Shown: one piece after another, positions 1-9,177 of the stretch
Numbering within the stretch: the stretch's first letter is position 1
Layout: every line of letters starts with the position of its first letter
DNA from: Luteimonas yindakuii
GTDB lineage: Bacteria; Pseudomonadota; Gammaproteobacteria; Xanthomonadales; Xanthomonadaceae
DNA: 64,000 nucleotides
NCBI RefSeq assembly: GCF_004803715.2
Contig: NZ_CP039383.2
Coordinates: 1,860,001-1,924,000 of the forward strand
Direction of reading: 5' to 3'
Program-made: the position numbers and the translations under genes
Notes under the pieces: generated by a model
Told to the model about the DNA's origin: nothing
The model's input: the letters and a program-made list of their open reading frames with translations, nothing else
Databases searched by the model: none

Positions 1-1
1 G

Positions 2-1579
2 GCGGTGATGGGCGCGGTGTCGTTCGGCTTCATCGCCTTCCTGGTGTTCACCAGCAATCCGTTCGAGCGGCTGTTGCCGGCGGCGATGGAAGGCCGCGAC
101 CTCAACCCGCTGCTGCAGGACCCGGGGATGATCGTGCATCCGCCGCTGCTGTACGTGGGCTATGCCGGCTTCGTGGTGCCGTTCGCATTCGCCATCGCCG
201 CGCTGCTGGATGGCCGGGTGGATGCGCGCTGGCTGCGCTGGACGCGACCGTGGACCAACGTGGCCTGGGCCTTCCTCACCGTCGGCATCGCGCTCGGCAG
301 CTGGTGGGCGTACTACGAACTCGGCTGGGGTGGCTGGTGGTTCTGGGATCCGGTCGAGAACGCCAGCTTCATGCCGTGGCTGGCCGGTGCCGCGTTGATC
401 CATTCGCAGGCCGCGACGGAGAAGCGCGGCAGCTTCCGCGGCTGGACGCTGCTGCTGGCGATCGCCACGTTCTCGCTGTCGCTGCTGGGCGCGTTCCTGG
501 TGCGTTCGGGCGTGCTGACCAGCGTGCACAGCTTCGCCGCCGACCCGGCGCGCGGTCTGTTCATCCTGGTCTTCCTCGGCATCGTGGTCGGCGGCTCGCT
601 GCTGCTGTACGCCCTGCGCGCGCCGGATGTCGAAAACGGCAAACCGTTCACGGGCACCTCGCGCGAGACGCTGCTGCTGCTCAACAACCTGCTGCTGGTC
701 GCCGCCTGCGCGATGGTGCTGCTGGGCACGCTATACCCGCTGCTGGCCGACGCGCTCGACCTCGGCAAGATCTCGGTCGGCCCGCCCTACTTCGGCCTGC
801 TGTTCCTGCTGCTGATGGCACCGCTGGTGCTGCTGCTGCCCTTCGGCCCGCTCACCCGCTGGCAACGCGACGAGGCCCCGCGCCTGCTGCGCATCGCGCG
901 GCCGTGGCTGGTGCTGGCGCTGGTGGCCGGCGCGTTCGGCTATTTCATGGCGCCGCAGGGTGCGTGGAAGGTCGCCCTGGGCGTGGCGGGTGCGCTGTGG
1001 GTCGGCGTCGGCACGGTGTATTTCACCTGGACGCGGATCCGTGGCAGGGGGCGTTTCACCCCGGAGCTGGTCGGCATGCTGCTGGCCCACGCCGGCATCG
1101 CGGTGTTCGTGGTCGGCGCCCTGCTGGTGGAGGCGATGAACATGCAGCGCGAAGTGGCGCTGCGTCCCGGGCAGACGCTGGAAATGGGTCGCGACGCATT
1201 CCGCTTCGAAGGCGTCGAGCGCGTGCCCGGCCCCAACTACATGGCCGACCGCGGCCGCGTGGTGATGTCGCGCGACGATCGTGAGATCGCGGTGATGCAT
1301 CCGGAGAAGCGCCACTACGCCAGCGGCGGCCAGGTCATGACCGAGGCAGCGATTCGCCCGGGTGTCCTTGGCGATGTCTACGTGGCGCTGGGTGAACCGT
1401 TGGGCGACGAGGCCTGGGCGGTGCGCGTGCACGTCAAACCGTTCGTGCGCTGGATCTGGACCGGCGCGGCGTTGATGGCACTGGGCGGGCTGGTCACCGC
1501 CTTCGACCGTCGCTTCCGCGTCGCCCCGCGCCGTCCCGCGACTACCGGCGCTGCCACGCCGGAACGGGGCACGCCATGA
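2..1579 (+). CDS. ccmF: CcmF, cytochrome c heme lyase subunit (5' end cut off)
   Basis: Inner-membrane protein of the cytochrome c maturation (System I) heme lyase, which works with CcmH and CcmI to attach heme from CcmE to apocytochrome c in the periplasm. The reading frame is open from the window edge, so the true start lies upstream; about 525 residues are visible of a family usually near 650. It is a polytopic membrane protein with the Trp-rich WWD segment (WGGWWFWDPVEN, about residues 108-119 of the visible part) and a C-terminal periplasmic domain followed by a last membrane helix. Its stop overlaps the ccmG start by 4 bp, as in a translationally coupled ccm operon. Confidence 0.96.
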   Translation, partial: AVMGAVSFGFIAFLVFTSNPFERLLPAAMEGRDLNPLLQDPGMIVHPPLLYVGYAGFVVPFAFAIAALLDGRVDARWLRWTRPWTNVAWAFLTVGIALGSWWAYYELGWGGWWFWDPVENASFMPWLAGAALIHSQAATEKRGSFRGWTLLLAIATFSLSLLGAFLVRSGVLTSVHSFAADPARGLFILVFLGIVVGGSLLLYALRAPDVENGKPFTGTSRETLLLLNNLLLVAACAMVLLGTLYPLLADALDLGKISVGPPYFGLLFLLLMAPLVLLLPFGPLTRWQRDEAPRLLRIARPWLVLALVAGAFGYFMAPQGAWKVALGVAGALWVGVGTVYFTWTRIRGRGRFTPELVGMLLAHAGIAVFVVGALLVEAMNMQREVALRPGQTLEMGRDAFRFEGVERVPGPNYMADRGRVVMSRDDREIAVMHPEKRHYASGGQVMTEAAIRPGVLGDVYVALGEPLGDEAWAVRVHVKPFVRWIWTGAALMALGGLVTAFDRRFRVAPRRPATTGAATPERGTP

Positions 1580-2115
1580 AGCTGCAGCGCTGGTTGCCAC
1601 TCGCGGTGTTCGGCCTGGTAGCCGCCCTGCTCGCCGCCGGCGTGTGGCTGAGCCGCAATCCCGATCGCGACGCCCTGCCCTCGCCACTGATCGGCAAACC
1701 GGCGCCCGCGTTCCGCCTGCCGGTCCTGCATGAGGCCGGACGGCTGGTCACCGACGCCGACCTGCGCGGTTCGCCCTACCTGCTCAATGTGTGGGGCAGC
1801 TGGTGCCCCGGCTGCCGCGAGGAGCACGGCGTGCTGACCCGCTTCGCCGAAACGCGCCGCGTGCGCGTGGTGGGCTACAACTGGAAGGACGAACGTGCCG
1901 ACGCACTGCGCTGGCTGGAGCAGTTCGGCAACCCGTACTGGGTGGTGCTGGTGGATTACGAAGGCCATAGCGCCATCGAGTGGGGCATCTACGGCGCGCC
2001 CGAGACCTTCCTGGTCGATGCCGACGGCATCGTGCGCTGGAAGCACGTGGGCCCGATGACCGACGACACCGTGCGCGAGCAACTGCTGCCGGCGCTGGAC
2101 GCGGTCGGCGGATGA
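1576..2115 (+). CDS. ccmG: CcmG/DsbE, thiol:disulfide oxidoreductase for cytochrome c maturation
   Basis: Membrane-anchored, periplasm-facing thioredoxin-fold protein (179 aa) that keeps the apocytochrome CXXCH cysteines reduced for heme attachment. An N-terminal membrane helix spans about residues 7-25. The active site is WCPGC (Cys77, Cys80), matching the family WCxxC motif, and a later GAPETFLVD stretch carries the cis-Pro-type loop of the fold. The start overlaps the ccmF stop (ATGA), and the stop overlaps the ccmH start. Confidence 0.96.
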   Translation: MKLQRWLPLAVFGLVAALLAAGVWLSRNPDRDALPSPLIGKPAPAFRLPVLHEAGRLVTDADLRGSPYLLNVWGSWCPGCREEHGVLTRFAETRRVRVVGYNWKDERADALRWLEQFGNPYWVVLVDYEGHSAIEWGIYGAPETFLVDADGIVRWKHVGPMTDDTVREQLLPALDAVGG

Positions 2116-2564
2116 GGACGTTCGTGCTCGCGCTGCTGTGGACCGTGCTGTTTGCGGCGATCCCGCTGCCCTCCGCGCATGCGCAGGCGGCACAGGATCC
2201 GACGCCGCTGGAATTCGTCGATCCGGTCGAGGAAAAGCGCTTCCGCGGCCTGATCGCCGAGCTGCGTTGCGTGATGTGCCAGAACCAGTCGCTGGCCGAT
2301 TCCAATGCGCAGATCGCCCATGACCTCCGCCGCGAAGTGCTCGTGCTGATGCGTCGCGGGCTCGGCGATGCCGAGATCCGCCAGCACCTGGTCGACCGCT
2401 ATGGCGAGTTCGTGCTGTACCGGCCGCGGGTGGGTGCCGCCACCTTCGTGCTGTGGTTCGGCCCCGCGCTGCTGCTGCTGGGTGGTGGCGTGGTGGTCTG
2501 GCGCATCGTGCGCAGCCGCAGCCGCGACGGCGTGGTTCCGCACGACGACACGCAGGAGTGGTGA
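2112..2564 (+). CDS. ccmH: CcmH, cytochrome c maturation thiol-reducing subunit
   Basis: Small periplasmic thioredoxin-like protein (150 aa) that exchanges disulfides with apocytochrome c in the heme lyase complex. It has a signal peptide (about residues 1-24, ending AHAQA), the signature LRCVMCQNQ (redox Cys53 and Cys56) and one C-terminal membrane helix at about residues 112-133. I chose the ATG at 2112, which overlaps the ccmG stop; a longer frame upstream is only an extension into ccmG. This is the short CcmH/CcmL form, with the TPR part encoded separately as ccmI. Confidence 0.95.
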   Translation: MRTFVLALLWTVLFAAIPLPSAHAQAAQDPTPLEFVDPVEEKRFRGLIAELRCVMCQNQSLADSNAQIAHDLRREVLVLMRRGLGDAEIRQHLVDRYGEFVLYRPRVGAATFVLWFGPALLLLGGGVVVWRIVRSRSRDGVVPHDDTQEW

Positions 2565-3583
2565 TGGGTCCGTATCTCGTGCTCGCCACCCTGCTGGCGC
2601 TGGTTGCCACGGTGGTGCTGGCGTGGCCGCTGCGCGGCTCGCGGGCGCTGTTTGCGGGCCTCGTCGTCGCCATCCCGGTGATGGCGCTGAGCCTGTACCA
2701 GCTGGTCGGCACGCCGGCAGGGCTGGACCCGGCACAGCGCCGCGCCCCGGAAACGCTCGAGGAGGCGATCACCCAGTTGCAGGCCGATCTCGAGCGTGAT
2801 CCGCGCCAGGTCGAGGGCTGGCGCCTGCTCGGCCGCGCGTTGCAGCAGCAGGAACGCATGGTCGAGGCACGCGATGCCTTTGCGCGCGCGGCACGCCTGG
2901 ATCCGGAGGACCTCGGCCTGCAGACCGAATATGCCGAATCGCGTTCCCGCGCGGATGCACAGCGGCGTTTCGACGATGAGGCGGTCGAGGTCCTGGAGCA
3001 CGTCCTCGGGCTCGACCCGACACAGCAACGCGCCCGCCTGTTCCTCGGCATCGCCTATCGCCAGGCCGGCCGCAACGCCGAGGCCGCGTCCACCTGGGAG
3101 CCGCTGCTCGCCACGCTCGGTGGCGACGCCGCGGCCGGGCTGAGGGCGCAGGTCGATGACGCGCGTGCCAGCGCCGGCCTCGACCCGTTGCCGCCCATGG
3201 CGCAGCGCGAAGATCCAACGGCCGCTGATGATGGTCTGCACGTTCGCGTCGCACTGGACCCCGAATTCGCGGCCCGCGTACGCCTTGACCCCGCTGCCGT
3301 GGTGTTCGTCATCGCCCGCTCACCGGGCGTGCCGATGCCGGTTGCCGCACAACGCCATACGGTCGCCGACCTGCCACTCGACATCGTGCTCGGCGACGCC
3401 GACAGCCCGATGCCGACCCAGCCGCTGTCGGCGCTGCCGGAGGTGGAGGTACTCGCACGGATCTCGTCGAGTGGTTCGGCCACGCCGCAGGAGGCTGACC
3501 TGTCGAGTGCACCGGTACGCGTGCGGCTGCCCGCGACGGATGCCGTGGAACTCGTGCTCGGTGCAGCGCCCCGGGGCCGCTAG
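2564..3583 (+). CDS. ccmI: CcmI, TPR-containing apocytochrome chaperone
   Basis: A 339-aa protein with two N-terminal membrane helices (residues about 4-20 and 28-45), then TPR-type helical repeats (about 65-200) and a C-terminal beta-rich domain. In System I this subunit holds the apocytochrome C-terminus and hands it to CcmF/CcmH. The ATG overlaps the ccmH stop (gTGATG). The context ccmF-G-H-I makes the call firm although sequence conservation of CcmI is low. It is the last gene of the operon; GTAG-type repeats follow. Confidence 0.9.
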   Translation: MGPYLVLATLLALVATVVLAWPLRGSRALFAGLVVAIPVMALSLYQLVGTPAGLDPAQRRAPETLEEAITQLQADLERDPRQVEGWRLLGRALQQQERMVEARDAFARAARLDPEDLGLQTEYAESRSRADAQRRFDDEAVEVLEHVLGLDPTQQRARLFLGIAYRQAGRNAEAASTWEPLLATLGGDAAAGLRAQVDDARASAGLDPLPPMAQREDPTAADDGLHVRVALDPEFAARVRLDPAAVVFVIARSPGVPMPVAAQRHTVADLPLDIVLGDADSPMPTQPLSALPEVEVLARISSSGSATPQEADLSSAPVRVRLPATDAVELVLGAAPRGR

Positions 3584-3602
3584 CGCGAGGGAGCGGCGAG
3601 CT

Positions 3603-3690
3603 GTAGCCCGGATAAGCGCAGCGCATCCGAAGTGGAGCCGGAACAAGCCACGGATGCACCTCCCTGCAGCGCTCACGCGTAGCCCGGAAC
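3603..3690. repeat. GTAG-type extragenic repeat pair
   Basis: Two related elements start with GTAGCCCGGA, at 3603 and 3679. The first continues into AAGCGCAGCGCATCCG. Short repeats starting with GTAG and carrying imperfect palindromes are common between genes in Xanthomonadaceae. They lie downstream of ccmI and in front of a convergent gene. No U-tract is visible, so I do not call a terminator. Confidence 0.5.
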
Positions 3691-3718
3691 GGAGCCCGTA
3701 GCTGGGCGCCAAGCGGAC

Positions 3719-4180
3719 CTACGCCGCCGCCCAGGGCCGGACGACAAGCACGGCTCCCACGGCCACCAGCACCGCGCCGACCACCCGCATCGTATCGATC
3801 GGCCGCACGTCGGACAGCACGCCGTAATGGTCCATCAGCAGCGATCCGACCAGCTGGCCGAGGACGATCAGGCAGATCAGCGACGCCGCTCCGATCCGCG
3901 GCACGAGGACGGTCGCGCTCAGCACGTAGATCGCACCAATCAGCCCGCCCATCCAGATCCAGCCCGGCATGTCGGACATCACCGACATGGTCGGCCAGCG
4001 CACCCGGGCCGCGACCAGGGCGACGGCCAGCATGATCGTGCCAACCAGGAACGACACGAACGACGCGAACAGCGCGCCGCTGGTCTCCTGCCCGAGCCGC
4101 GCGTTGACCAGCGCCTGCAGCGGCAACACCGCGCCGATCAGCACCGCGAGCGCAGCGCCGCCGAGCACCCAGGGGTTCAT
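3719..4180 (-). CDS. DMT-superfamily small membrane protein (YdcZ/DUF606 type)
   Basis: A 153-aa protein with about five hydrophobic helices covering nearly its whole length. The pattern GAVLPLQALVNARLG near the N-terminus and GQLVGSLLMDHYGVL in the third quarter fits the DUF606/YdcZ family of small drug/metabolite-transporter-like proteins. The substrate is unknown. The start is ATG at 4180; a longer frame upstream lacks family character. It stands alone, convergent with the ccm operon. Confidence 0.8.
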   Translation of the reverse strand: MNPWVLGGAALAVLIGAVLPLQALVNARLGQETSGALFASFVSFLVGTIMLAVALVAARVRWPTMSVMSDMPGWIWMGGLIGAIYVLSATVLVPRIGAASLICLIVLGQLVGSLLMDHYGVLSDVRPIDTMRVVGAVLVAVGAVLVVRPWAAA

Positions 4181-4298
4181 GCGGGACTCCGCTCGATGGC
4201 CATGGGTACCCTGCGCGCGTCCTGCTCGATTCGCGAACAGCTGGCCGCCATGGGCGAGCCGGCCGGCACCGCCTTCCCGGATGCACGCTGCTCCGGGA

Positions 4299-5288
4299 TC
4301 ACGCCCATGAGGCGGCATGCGCACGGCTGGGCGGTGAGTCGAAGTCGGCATCGGGTCCGGCCGGCACCACACCGGTCGGATTGATGTGCCGATGGCTCTG
4401 GTAGTAGTGCCGCTTGATGTGCGCGATATCCACCGTCGGCGCCACCGCCGGATGCGCATGCAACTCACGCGTGTAGGACCACAGTGCCGGGTAATCCACC
4501 AGCCGCCGCAGGTTGCATTTGAAATGGCCGTGGTAGACGAGGTCGAAGCGCAGCAGCGTGGTGAACAGGCGCCAGTCCGCCTCGGTCAGCCGGTCGCCAC
4601 ACAGGAATGTCTGCCGCGACAACAGCTCCTCCAGCCAGTCGAGGGTGTCGAAGACTTCGGCGACCGCGCTGTCGTACGCCTCCTGGCTGCGCGCGAACCC
4701 TGCGCGGTAGACCCCATTGTTCAGACCGGCATAGATCCGGTCGTTGATGCCGTCGATCTCCTCCAGCAACGCCGCGGGCGCGTAGTCACCATCGGTGGCA
4801 CGCACGCCATCGAATGCACTGTTGAACATGCGGATGATGTCGGCGGATTCGTTGGAGACGATCCGCGACGTGTGCCTGTCCCACAGCACCGGCACCGTGA
4901 CGCGACCGGTGTAGCCGGGCTCGGAAAGTGCGTAGAGCTGCCAGACCGTAGCGACCCCGTTGACGGAATCCGCCACCACGCCCGGCGCGGGGGTGAACGT
5001 CCAGCCGTCGTCGGCCATCAGCCAATGGGTAACCGACAGCCCGATGTGTTCCTGCAGGCCCTTCAGCTCACGGAAGATGGTCGTGCGGTGCGCCCACGGA
5101 CAGGCCCGCGCCACGTACAGGTGGTAGCGGCCCGACTCCGCCTTGAAGCCGCCCTCACCGGTGGGGCCCGCGCTGCCATCCGGCGTAACCCAGTTGCGGA
5201 GGACGGACGAGGGCCGCTGAAGCGCGCCCGATGCGTCGACCAGTCTGTCGACATCGGACTTCCAGTTTCCTTCGACCAGCATGCCCAT
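4299..5288 (-). CDS. yqjG: Glutathionyl-hydroquinone reductase (YqjG/ECM4 type)
   Basis: Cytosolic Xi-class glutathione transferase (329 aa) that reduces glutathionyl-hydroquinones to hydroquinones using glutathione. The catalytic Cys63 lies in ARACPWAHRT, the hallmark of this class, followed by the thioredoxin-like domain with SNESADIIRMFN and an all-helical C-terminal domain (about residues 175-325). Length matches the family. The start at 5288 is ATG; a second ATG two codons in is also possible. No operon partner is seen. Confidence 0.92.
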   Translation of the reverse strand: MGMLVEGNWKSDVDRLVDASGALQRPSSVLRNWVTPDGSAGPTGEGGFKAESGRYHLYVARACPWAHRTTIFRELKGLQEHIGLSVTHWLMADDGWTFTPAPGVVADSVNGVATVWQLYALSEPGYTGRVTVPVLWDRHTSRIVSNESADIIRMFNSAFDGVRATDGDYAPAALLEEIDGINDRIYAGLNNGVYRAGFARSQEAYDSAVAEVFDTLDWLEELLSRQTFLCGDRLTEADWRLFTTLLRFDLVYHGHFKCNLRRLVDYPALWSYTRELHAHPAVAPTVDIAHIKRHYYQSHRHINPTGVVPAGPDADFDSPPSRAHAASWA

Positions 5289-5430
5289 GGCGATGGCGAG
5301 CTCCAGCGGAATCAGCGCGCATCATCGCCGCCGGGGCGTCAAGGCAGTGTCCGTCGGTGCTGGCCCAGCATGCGTCATGCACCGGAACTGCATCGTCCGG
5401 GACGCCACGTGCCAACGAACCACTAAACAC

Positions 5431-5462
5431 GGGACCCGCACCGGGTTGGCAGTACGGGTCCC
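5431..5462 (-). terminator. Hairpin downstream of the 5493-5903 gene
   Basis: Inverted repeat GGGACCCGCAC / GTACGGGTCCC with 10 of 11 positions paired and a 10-nt loop, about 30 bp past the stop codon of the leftward gene. On the minus strand it is followed by GTGTTTAG, only a weak U-tract, so this may be an inefficient terminator. Confidence 0.45.
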
Positions 5463-5492
5463 GGGCGTGGGCGGTGCAGCACCGCCCGGCCG

Positions 5493-5903
5493 TCAGGGCT
5501 GGTAACACTCGCCCGAAGGATCGACGTCGATCTGGATCAGGTCGCCGCCGGCGCCGCCCCACACGTTGCCGCCGGTGAAGATCAGGCAGCCCTCGCCGCG
5601 GAACAGCACCTGCATGCGCGTCGCGTCGTTGCCGAAGTAGAACGGAATCCAGCGCTTGCCGGATTCGTAGGTATGGAACCGGTCGGGCGTGCCGTCCATG
5701 ACTTCCTGGACGTCCTGCATGCTCATGCCGATCTGCAGCCGCGCGAACTTGCTGCCCTCCGCGGGCGTTCCGACGATCTCGCCCGTATACGAGCCGTCCT
5801 GCGACTCGACCTCGCGCACTTCCCGGTCCTGTGCCGACACCACCCCTGTCATCACCAGCGCACACCCCAGCGCAGCACCGCGCATCCAAAGCTTCTTCTG
5901 CAT
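5493..5903 (-). CDS. Small exported protein with BamE/SmpA-like segment
   Basis: A 136-aa protein with a clear signal peptide (positive MQKKLWMR, hydrophobic stretch, cleavage after VSAQ at about residue 25). The segment RLQIGMSMQDVQEVMDGTPD resembles the 'G-M-S-x-x-x-V-x-x-x-x-G-x-P' opening of SmpA/BamE-like folds. Three cysteines, none in a lipobox, suggest a soluble periplasmic protein. The start at 5903 has a good ribosome site (AAGGAAAGG). Function unknown; it is not evidently part of the T6SS island next door. Confidence 0.7.
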   Translation of the reverse strand: MQKKLWMRGAALGCALVMTGVVSAQDREVREVESQDGSYTGEIVGTPAEGSKFARLQIGMSMQDVQEVMDGTPDRFHTYESGKRWIPFYFGNDATRMQVLFRGEGCLIFTGGNVWGGAGGDLIQIDVDPSGECYQP

Positions 5904-6026
5904 AACCTTTCCTTGTTGCTCCCCAGCCGCCGGGATGGCGGCGAGTGATTCTATCGCTCCCCGCTGCGCTCCCATCCCGTCGGTACGCCTTGCGCCCCCA
6001 AGTTGGAAGGTCGGCTGCGAATTGCC

Positions 6027-7070
6027 TCAACTGGTGAGAAGAATCGATGCAATCACGCCAGCGAACGTGCCCACGCCCAGCGCCGTGCAGATCAGTGGCC
6101 AGTACAGCTCCCACCAACCAAGCGGAGCGTTGTCGCGCCAGGTCAGCACATAAGGGTCGCTCCTCTCGACTTTGCTGGTCATCTCGACATCATCCGGCCA
6201 CCTGGGCACCTTGCTCGTCCACATCGCAACCATGCGGCCGACAGCATTCAAGCCCAGAAATGGCGACCCCAGAAACTGCAGCCACGGCCAAGGCGCCGCA
6301 AGCATGAAACTGCGCGCAATGCTCCAGCGCCAACCTTCCTTGCGGCCATCGACCGGAACCAGATAACCGCCTTCCTTGAGGTGGCGGTACGTTCGCTCCA
6401 CGCCGCCCGGGGCTTCCATGTACGGCTGCAGGAAAGCCCAGAACTTGTCGATGGACTCGGCATTCCCAAGCGGCGATGGATAGCCAAGAGTGAATGACTC
6501 GCGCACCGTTGCACCGTCGGTATCAAGCACATGTGCGCGCAGATCGTAGGTGGTGCCGCTCAACGGCGCCCTGGCGGTACCGAGCGTGATGAACAGGTCG
6601 TCCCACGGCACTGTCAGCACCGTTCCGTCCTGACGGAATACGTGCACCTGCCGGGTTTGGCGGTTCAGGCGCATTGGGTAGTGGGTCCAGCGACCGCATT
6701 CGGTGCGGATCAACCACCCGCTCCCCCAGACCATCCCGAGGCAGATCGGAAGCAAGACGATCACCATGAACCACAGTGCCTCGCTCTGACCAGCCGCAGG
6801 CGCCAAGAAGAAGGCCAGGATCATGAGGCCGCATAGAAACAAGGATGTCCCCGCAAGAGTTGCCCCGAGCCAAGTATTGAATCCCTTGATCGGATACCAG
6901 CGATCCACCAACTCGATATAGCGACTAGTTATCCTGGTGACCGACAGGAACTCCATCGGCGGAGCTTCGCTTATCGAACTTTGTCGATAGCGATGCATGC
7001 GCTCCTTATCGGTCAACTGTCGGTCAACCGGAAACCGGATGTTGCGGTAATCAAGGCCTGCATAGTCCAT
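6027..7070 (-). CDS. DUF6708-type membrane protein, candidate T6SS immunity protein
   Basis: About 347 aa: a cytosolic N-terminal part with an RxxIRFPVDRQLTDKERMHR stretch, two membrane helices near residues 75-135, a PH-like middle domain, and a C-terminal hydrophobic pair. It resembles DUF6708 proteins, which occur beside T6SS effectors. It directly follows a 3' remnant of a toxin gene (7072-7341). The ATG at 7070 sits one base past that stop; a GTG at 7100 with AGGAG upstream is an alternative start and would overlap the remnant. Inferred role: resistance to the lost membrane-targeting effector. Confidence 0.6.
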   Translation of the reverse strand: MDYAGLDYRNIRFPVDRQLTDKERMHRYRQSSISEAPPMEFLSVTRITSRYIELVDRWYPIKGFNTWLGATLAGTSLFLCGLMILAFFLAPAAGQSEALWFMVIVLLPICLGMVWGSGWLIRTECGRWTHYPMRLNRQTRQVHVFRQDGTVLTVPWDDLFITLGTARAPLSGTTYDLRAHVLDTDGATVRESFTLGYPSPLGNAESIDKFWAFLQPYMEAPGGVERTYRHLKEGGYLVPVDGRKEGWRWSIARSFMLAAPWPWLQFLGSPFLGLNAVGRMVAMWTSKVPRWPDDVEMTSKVERSDPYVLTWRDNAPLGWWELYWPLICTALGVGTFAGVIASILLTS

Positions 7071-7071
7071 A

Positions 7072-7341
7072 TCAGCCGGCCACCGCCAACCTGAGCTCAC
7101 TCATCTCCTGCTGTGCACCTTGATAGCGCTTTCCAGATTCAAAAACGCCGAAGTAGCAGCGCTCCAGCCAGTCCTGCATCGTGTTGTCTTTGAACACTTC
7201 GATCAGAACTGCGATGACGACAACAAGCACCCCCAACACGACGCCTACACCAGTGGCGGCGGCGCCAAACAACCAAACTCCCAGCATACTGAATGCAAAT
7301 GCAGCACTCACCAAAGCAACTCCACTTCCACCCGAACACCG
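7072..7341 (-). pseudogene. 3' remnant of a transmembrane T6SS effector gene (VasX/BTH_I2691-like tail)
   Basis: About 90 codons without a convincing start of their own (TTG at 7314, GTG at 7311 or ATG at 7287 are possible). They encode two long hydrophobic helices followed by TMQDWLERCYFGVFESGKRY. That pattern, helix pair then QDWLERC-FG then a Tyr-containing tail, is what I recall at the C-terminus of VasX-like colicin-type T6SS effectors. The piece is in the same frame as the phospholipase gene upstream, separated from it only by that gene's TAG stop at 7342-7344. It may be a recombination scar. Confidence 0.5.
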
Positions 7342-9177
7342 CTACGCCAGCTGAGGACGCTGCTCCTCTGGATCTAGAACATGCTGGGTGAGCGCCTTGT
7401 TGTCTCCTCGATACCAGCGTCGGTACCGCAGATAGCCGGGCGTCTCCCAGCCACCGCCACGCGAGAGGCCGAAGTACGGGAAATCGAACGGGCGGAAACC
7501 TGCGTAGGAGTCGTGGACATAGTTGGCAAACAGATCCTCCAGCGCCGCAGACGTTGCAGGTTGCGCACGGATGCGCCTCAGAAGCTCACGGGCCTCGGGC
7601 TCGAGCAGCGCCAGCCTGCGATTCGGGCTGAAGGGACGGGTGACTGGAATTGCGTCCATTGTGAAATTGCGCCCCTGCTCAAGCAGACCGTCGCTTGCAT
7701 CCAGAGCCGCGACATCGCCATGCAACAGCCGATTCGCACCGTCCAGGTCCTCCAGGTCCTTGGTGCCGCCCGCCGGCAGACGCTTGCGCCAGGCCAGATC
7801 CGCATAGCGATCGCGCACCTGGTAGCGCCATGCCAGGTAGGGCAGCAGCCATTCCCGGATCGGGCGGCCGCCGGCCGGCTGTTCGGCAAGAAAGGCGGTA
7901 TATGCGGCGCGCAGGGCAGGATGGACTTCGAAAGGATCTGTTGCACCCACTGCCGCCGCGGCCTTGTCCAACGGGACGCCGGCGGCCTCGGCCGCGTTGT
8001 ACATGTAGTCCAGAGGCATCTGCGACAGCTTCTGGCTGTCCAGGCCATCCGGCCCGCGGCCCTGGTCCTGCGGCGTATAGCCGCCACCCACGTCCGAGTG
8101 CATCCCGGGCAGCGCGTGCTCGGTGAAATGAGCGGGCAACGGATGAACCAGGAAATCCAGTGGAAACGACGCGCGGTTCTCATGCATCGCCACGTAGTGC
8201 ACGCAGTTGCGCACTTGCGGCGAAACACGCAGGAACTCGGGACGGGCCCAATCCAGATGCCCGTCGCTCAGCCCACCGATCAGGGGCGCGGAATGCGGCG
8301 CGCCTACTGAAGCAACCGTGTCGAAGACGCCGAGGAATCGGATCTGAGCCGGTACGCCGCACAGCTTGCCATCCGGCATCAGCTCCAACAGCCAGGAGCA
8401 GAACACCCGCGCCTCGGCTGCGCCACGGGAAAAGCCGAAGACATCAATGAAAATCTCGGTGACCTGCGGCTTGGCCTTCGGCGACAGAACGCGCTCGGCG
8501 ATCCTGTCCGCCCACAGCCGCAGGAACTCCGTTCGCTGGCGATCACCCTGCCCGCTTTGCCCACTCCGCAAAAGCCCGCCCTTGGCGTCCATGCCCACCT
8601 TGCGGAGGACTGCCTCGTCGCCGGGCGGCAGTGGGTCACGCTCGAGCCGAGTCGACGGCGACATGACGGACCCACCGGCGGGGCGCATGTTCCTGACCCC
8701 ATTGCGGCAGAGGGCCATTACCGTGTTCGCATCAAACACAGGCGCATTGGAAGCCACGAACGCATGCACAGAATTCAACACATGCAACAACCCGTAGTTG
8801 ATGCGCCCATCACCACCCGCACCGAAAGCAGCGCCAGAGGTGGTCGACTCTCGCTCTCCGATCTCCGGAAACGGCGTCCCGACGCCCGGGACGTACATTG
8901 GAAAGTAGCCACCATAAGGATCTTCCGGGTAGGCAGTGAACAGGCGATAGACGTTGCTGTCCTTCTGGCGCTGTTTCTGGCTGCCAGCGGAGCCCTTCTC
9001 TACCCAGTCCGCGTTATTGCCTGTACCGTCGAAGAACAGACTGATGTGCAACGGCATCTCGCAGCGTTCCGGCCTGCAGGCGGCAGCGACAACCCGAACA
9101 ACGTCCAAAGTCGGGAAACCACTTTCCACCGGCGGAGAGCCGGACACCCCATAACCGTTGCCTTCCCGATTACTCAT
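7342..9177 (-). CDS. Tle1-type T6SS phospholipase effector (DUF2235)
   Basis: A 611-aa alpha/beta-hydrolase of the DUF2235/Tle1 family, whose members hydrolyse phospholipids in the target cell's membranes. Visible features: the family N-terminal motif ISLFFDGTGNN (residues 45-55), nucleophile Ser250 in GFSRG, likely Asp286 in GVFDTVASVG and His360 in HSDVGGGY as catalytic residues. It carries no signal peptide, as expected for delivery on a VgrG spike. Its start overlaps the stop of the upstream DUF3304 lipoprotein (ATGA), a typical immunity-effector pair. The cluster vgrG1-DUF4123-DUF3304-DUF2235 supports the role. Confidence 0.9.
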   Translation of the reverse strand: MSNREGNGYGVSGSPPVESGFPTLDVVRVVAAACRPERCEMPLHISLFFDGTGNNADWVEKGSAGSQKQRQKDSNVYRLFTAYPEDPYGGYFPMYVPGVGTPFPEIGERESTTSGAAFGAGGDGRINYGLLHVLNSVHAFVASNAPVFDANTVMALCRNGVRNMRPAGGSVMSPSTRLERDPLPPGDEAVLRKVGMDAKGGLLRSGQSGQGDRQRTEFLRLWADRIAERVLSPKAKPQVTEIFIDVFGFSRGAAEARVFCSWLLELMPDGKLCGVPAQIRFLGVFDTVASVGAPHSAPLIGGLSDGHLDWARPEFLRVSPQVRNCVHYVAMHENRASFPLDFLVHPLPAHFTEHALPGMHSDVGGGYTPQDQGRGPDGLDSQKLSQMPLDYMYNAAEAAGVPLDKAAAAVGATDPFEVHPALRAAYTAFLAEQPAGGRPIREWLLPYLAWRYQVRDRYADLAWRKRLPAGGTKDLEDLDGANRLLHGDVAALDASDGLLEQGRNFTMDAIPVTRPFSPNRRLALLEPEARELLRRIRAQPATSAALEDLFANYVHDSYAGFRPFDFPYFGLSRGGGWETPGYLRYRRWYRGDNKALTQHVLDPEEQRPQLA

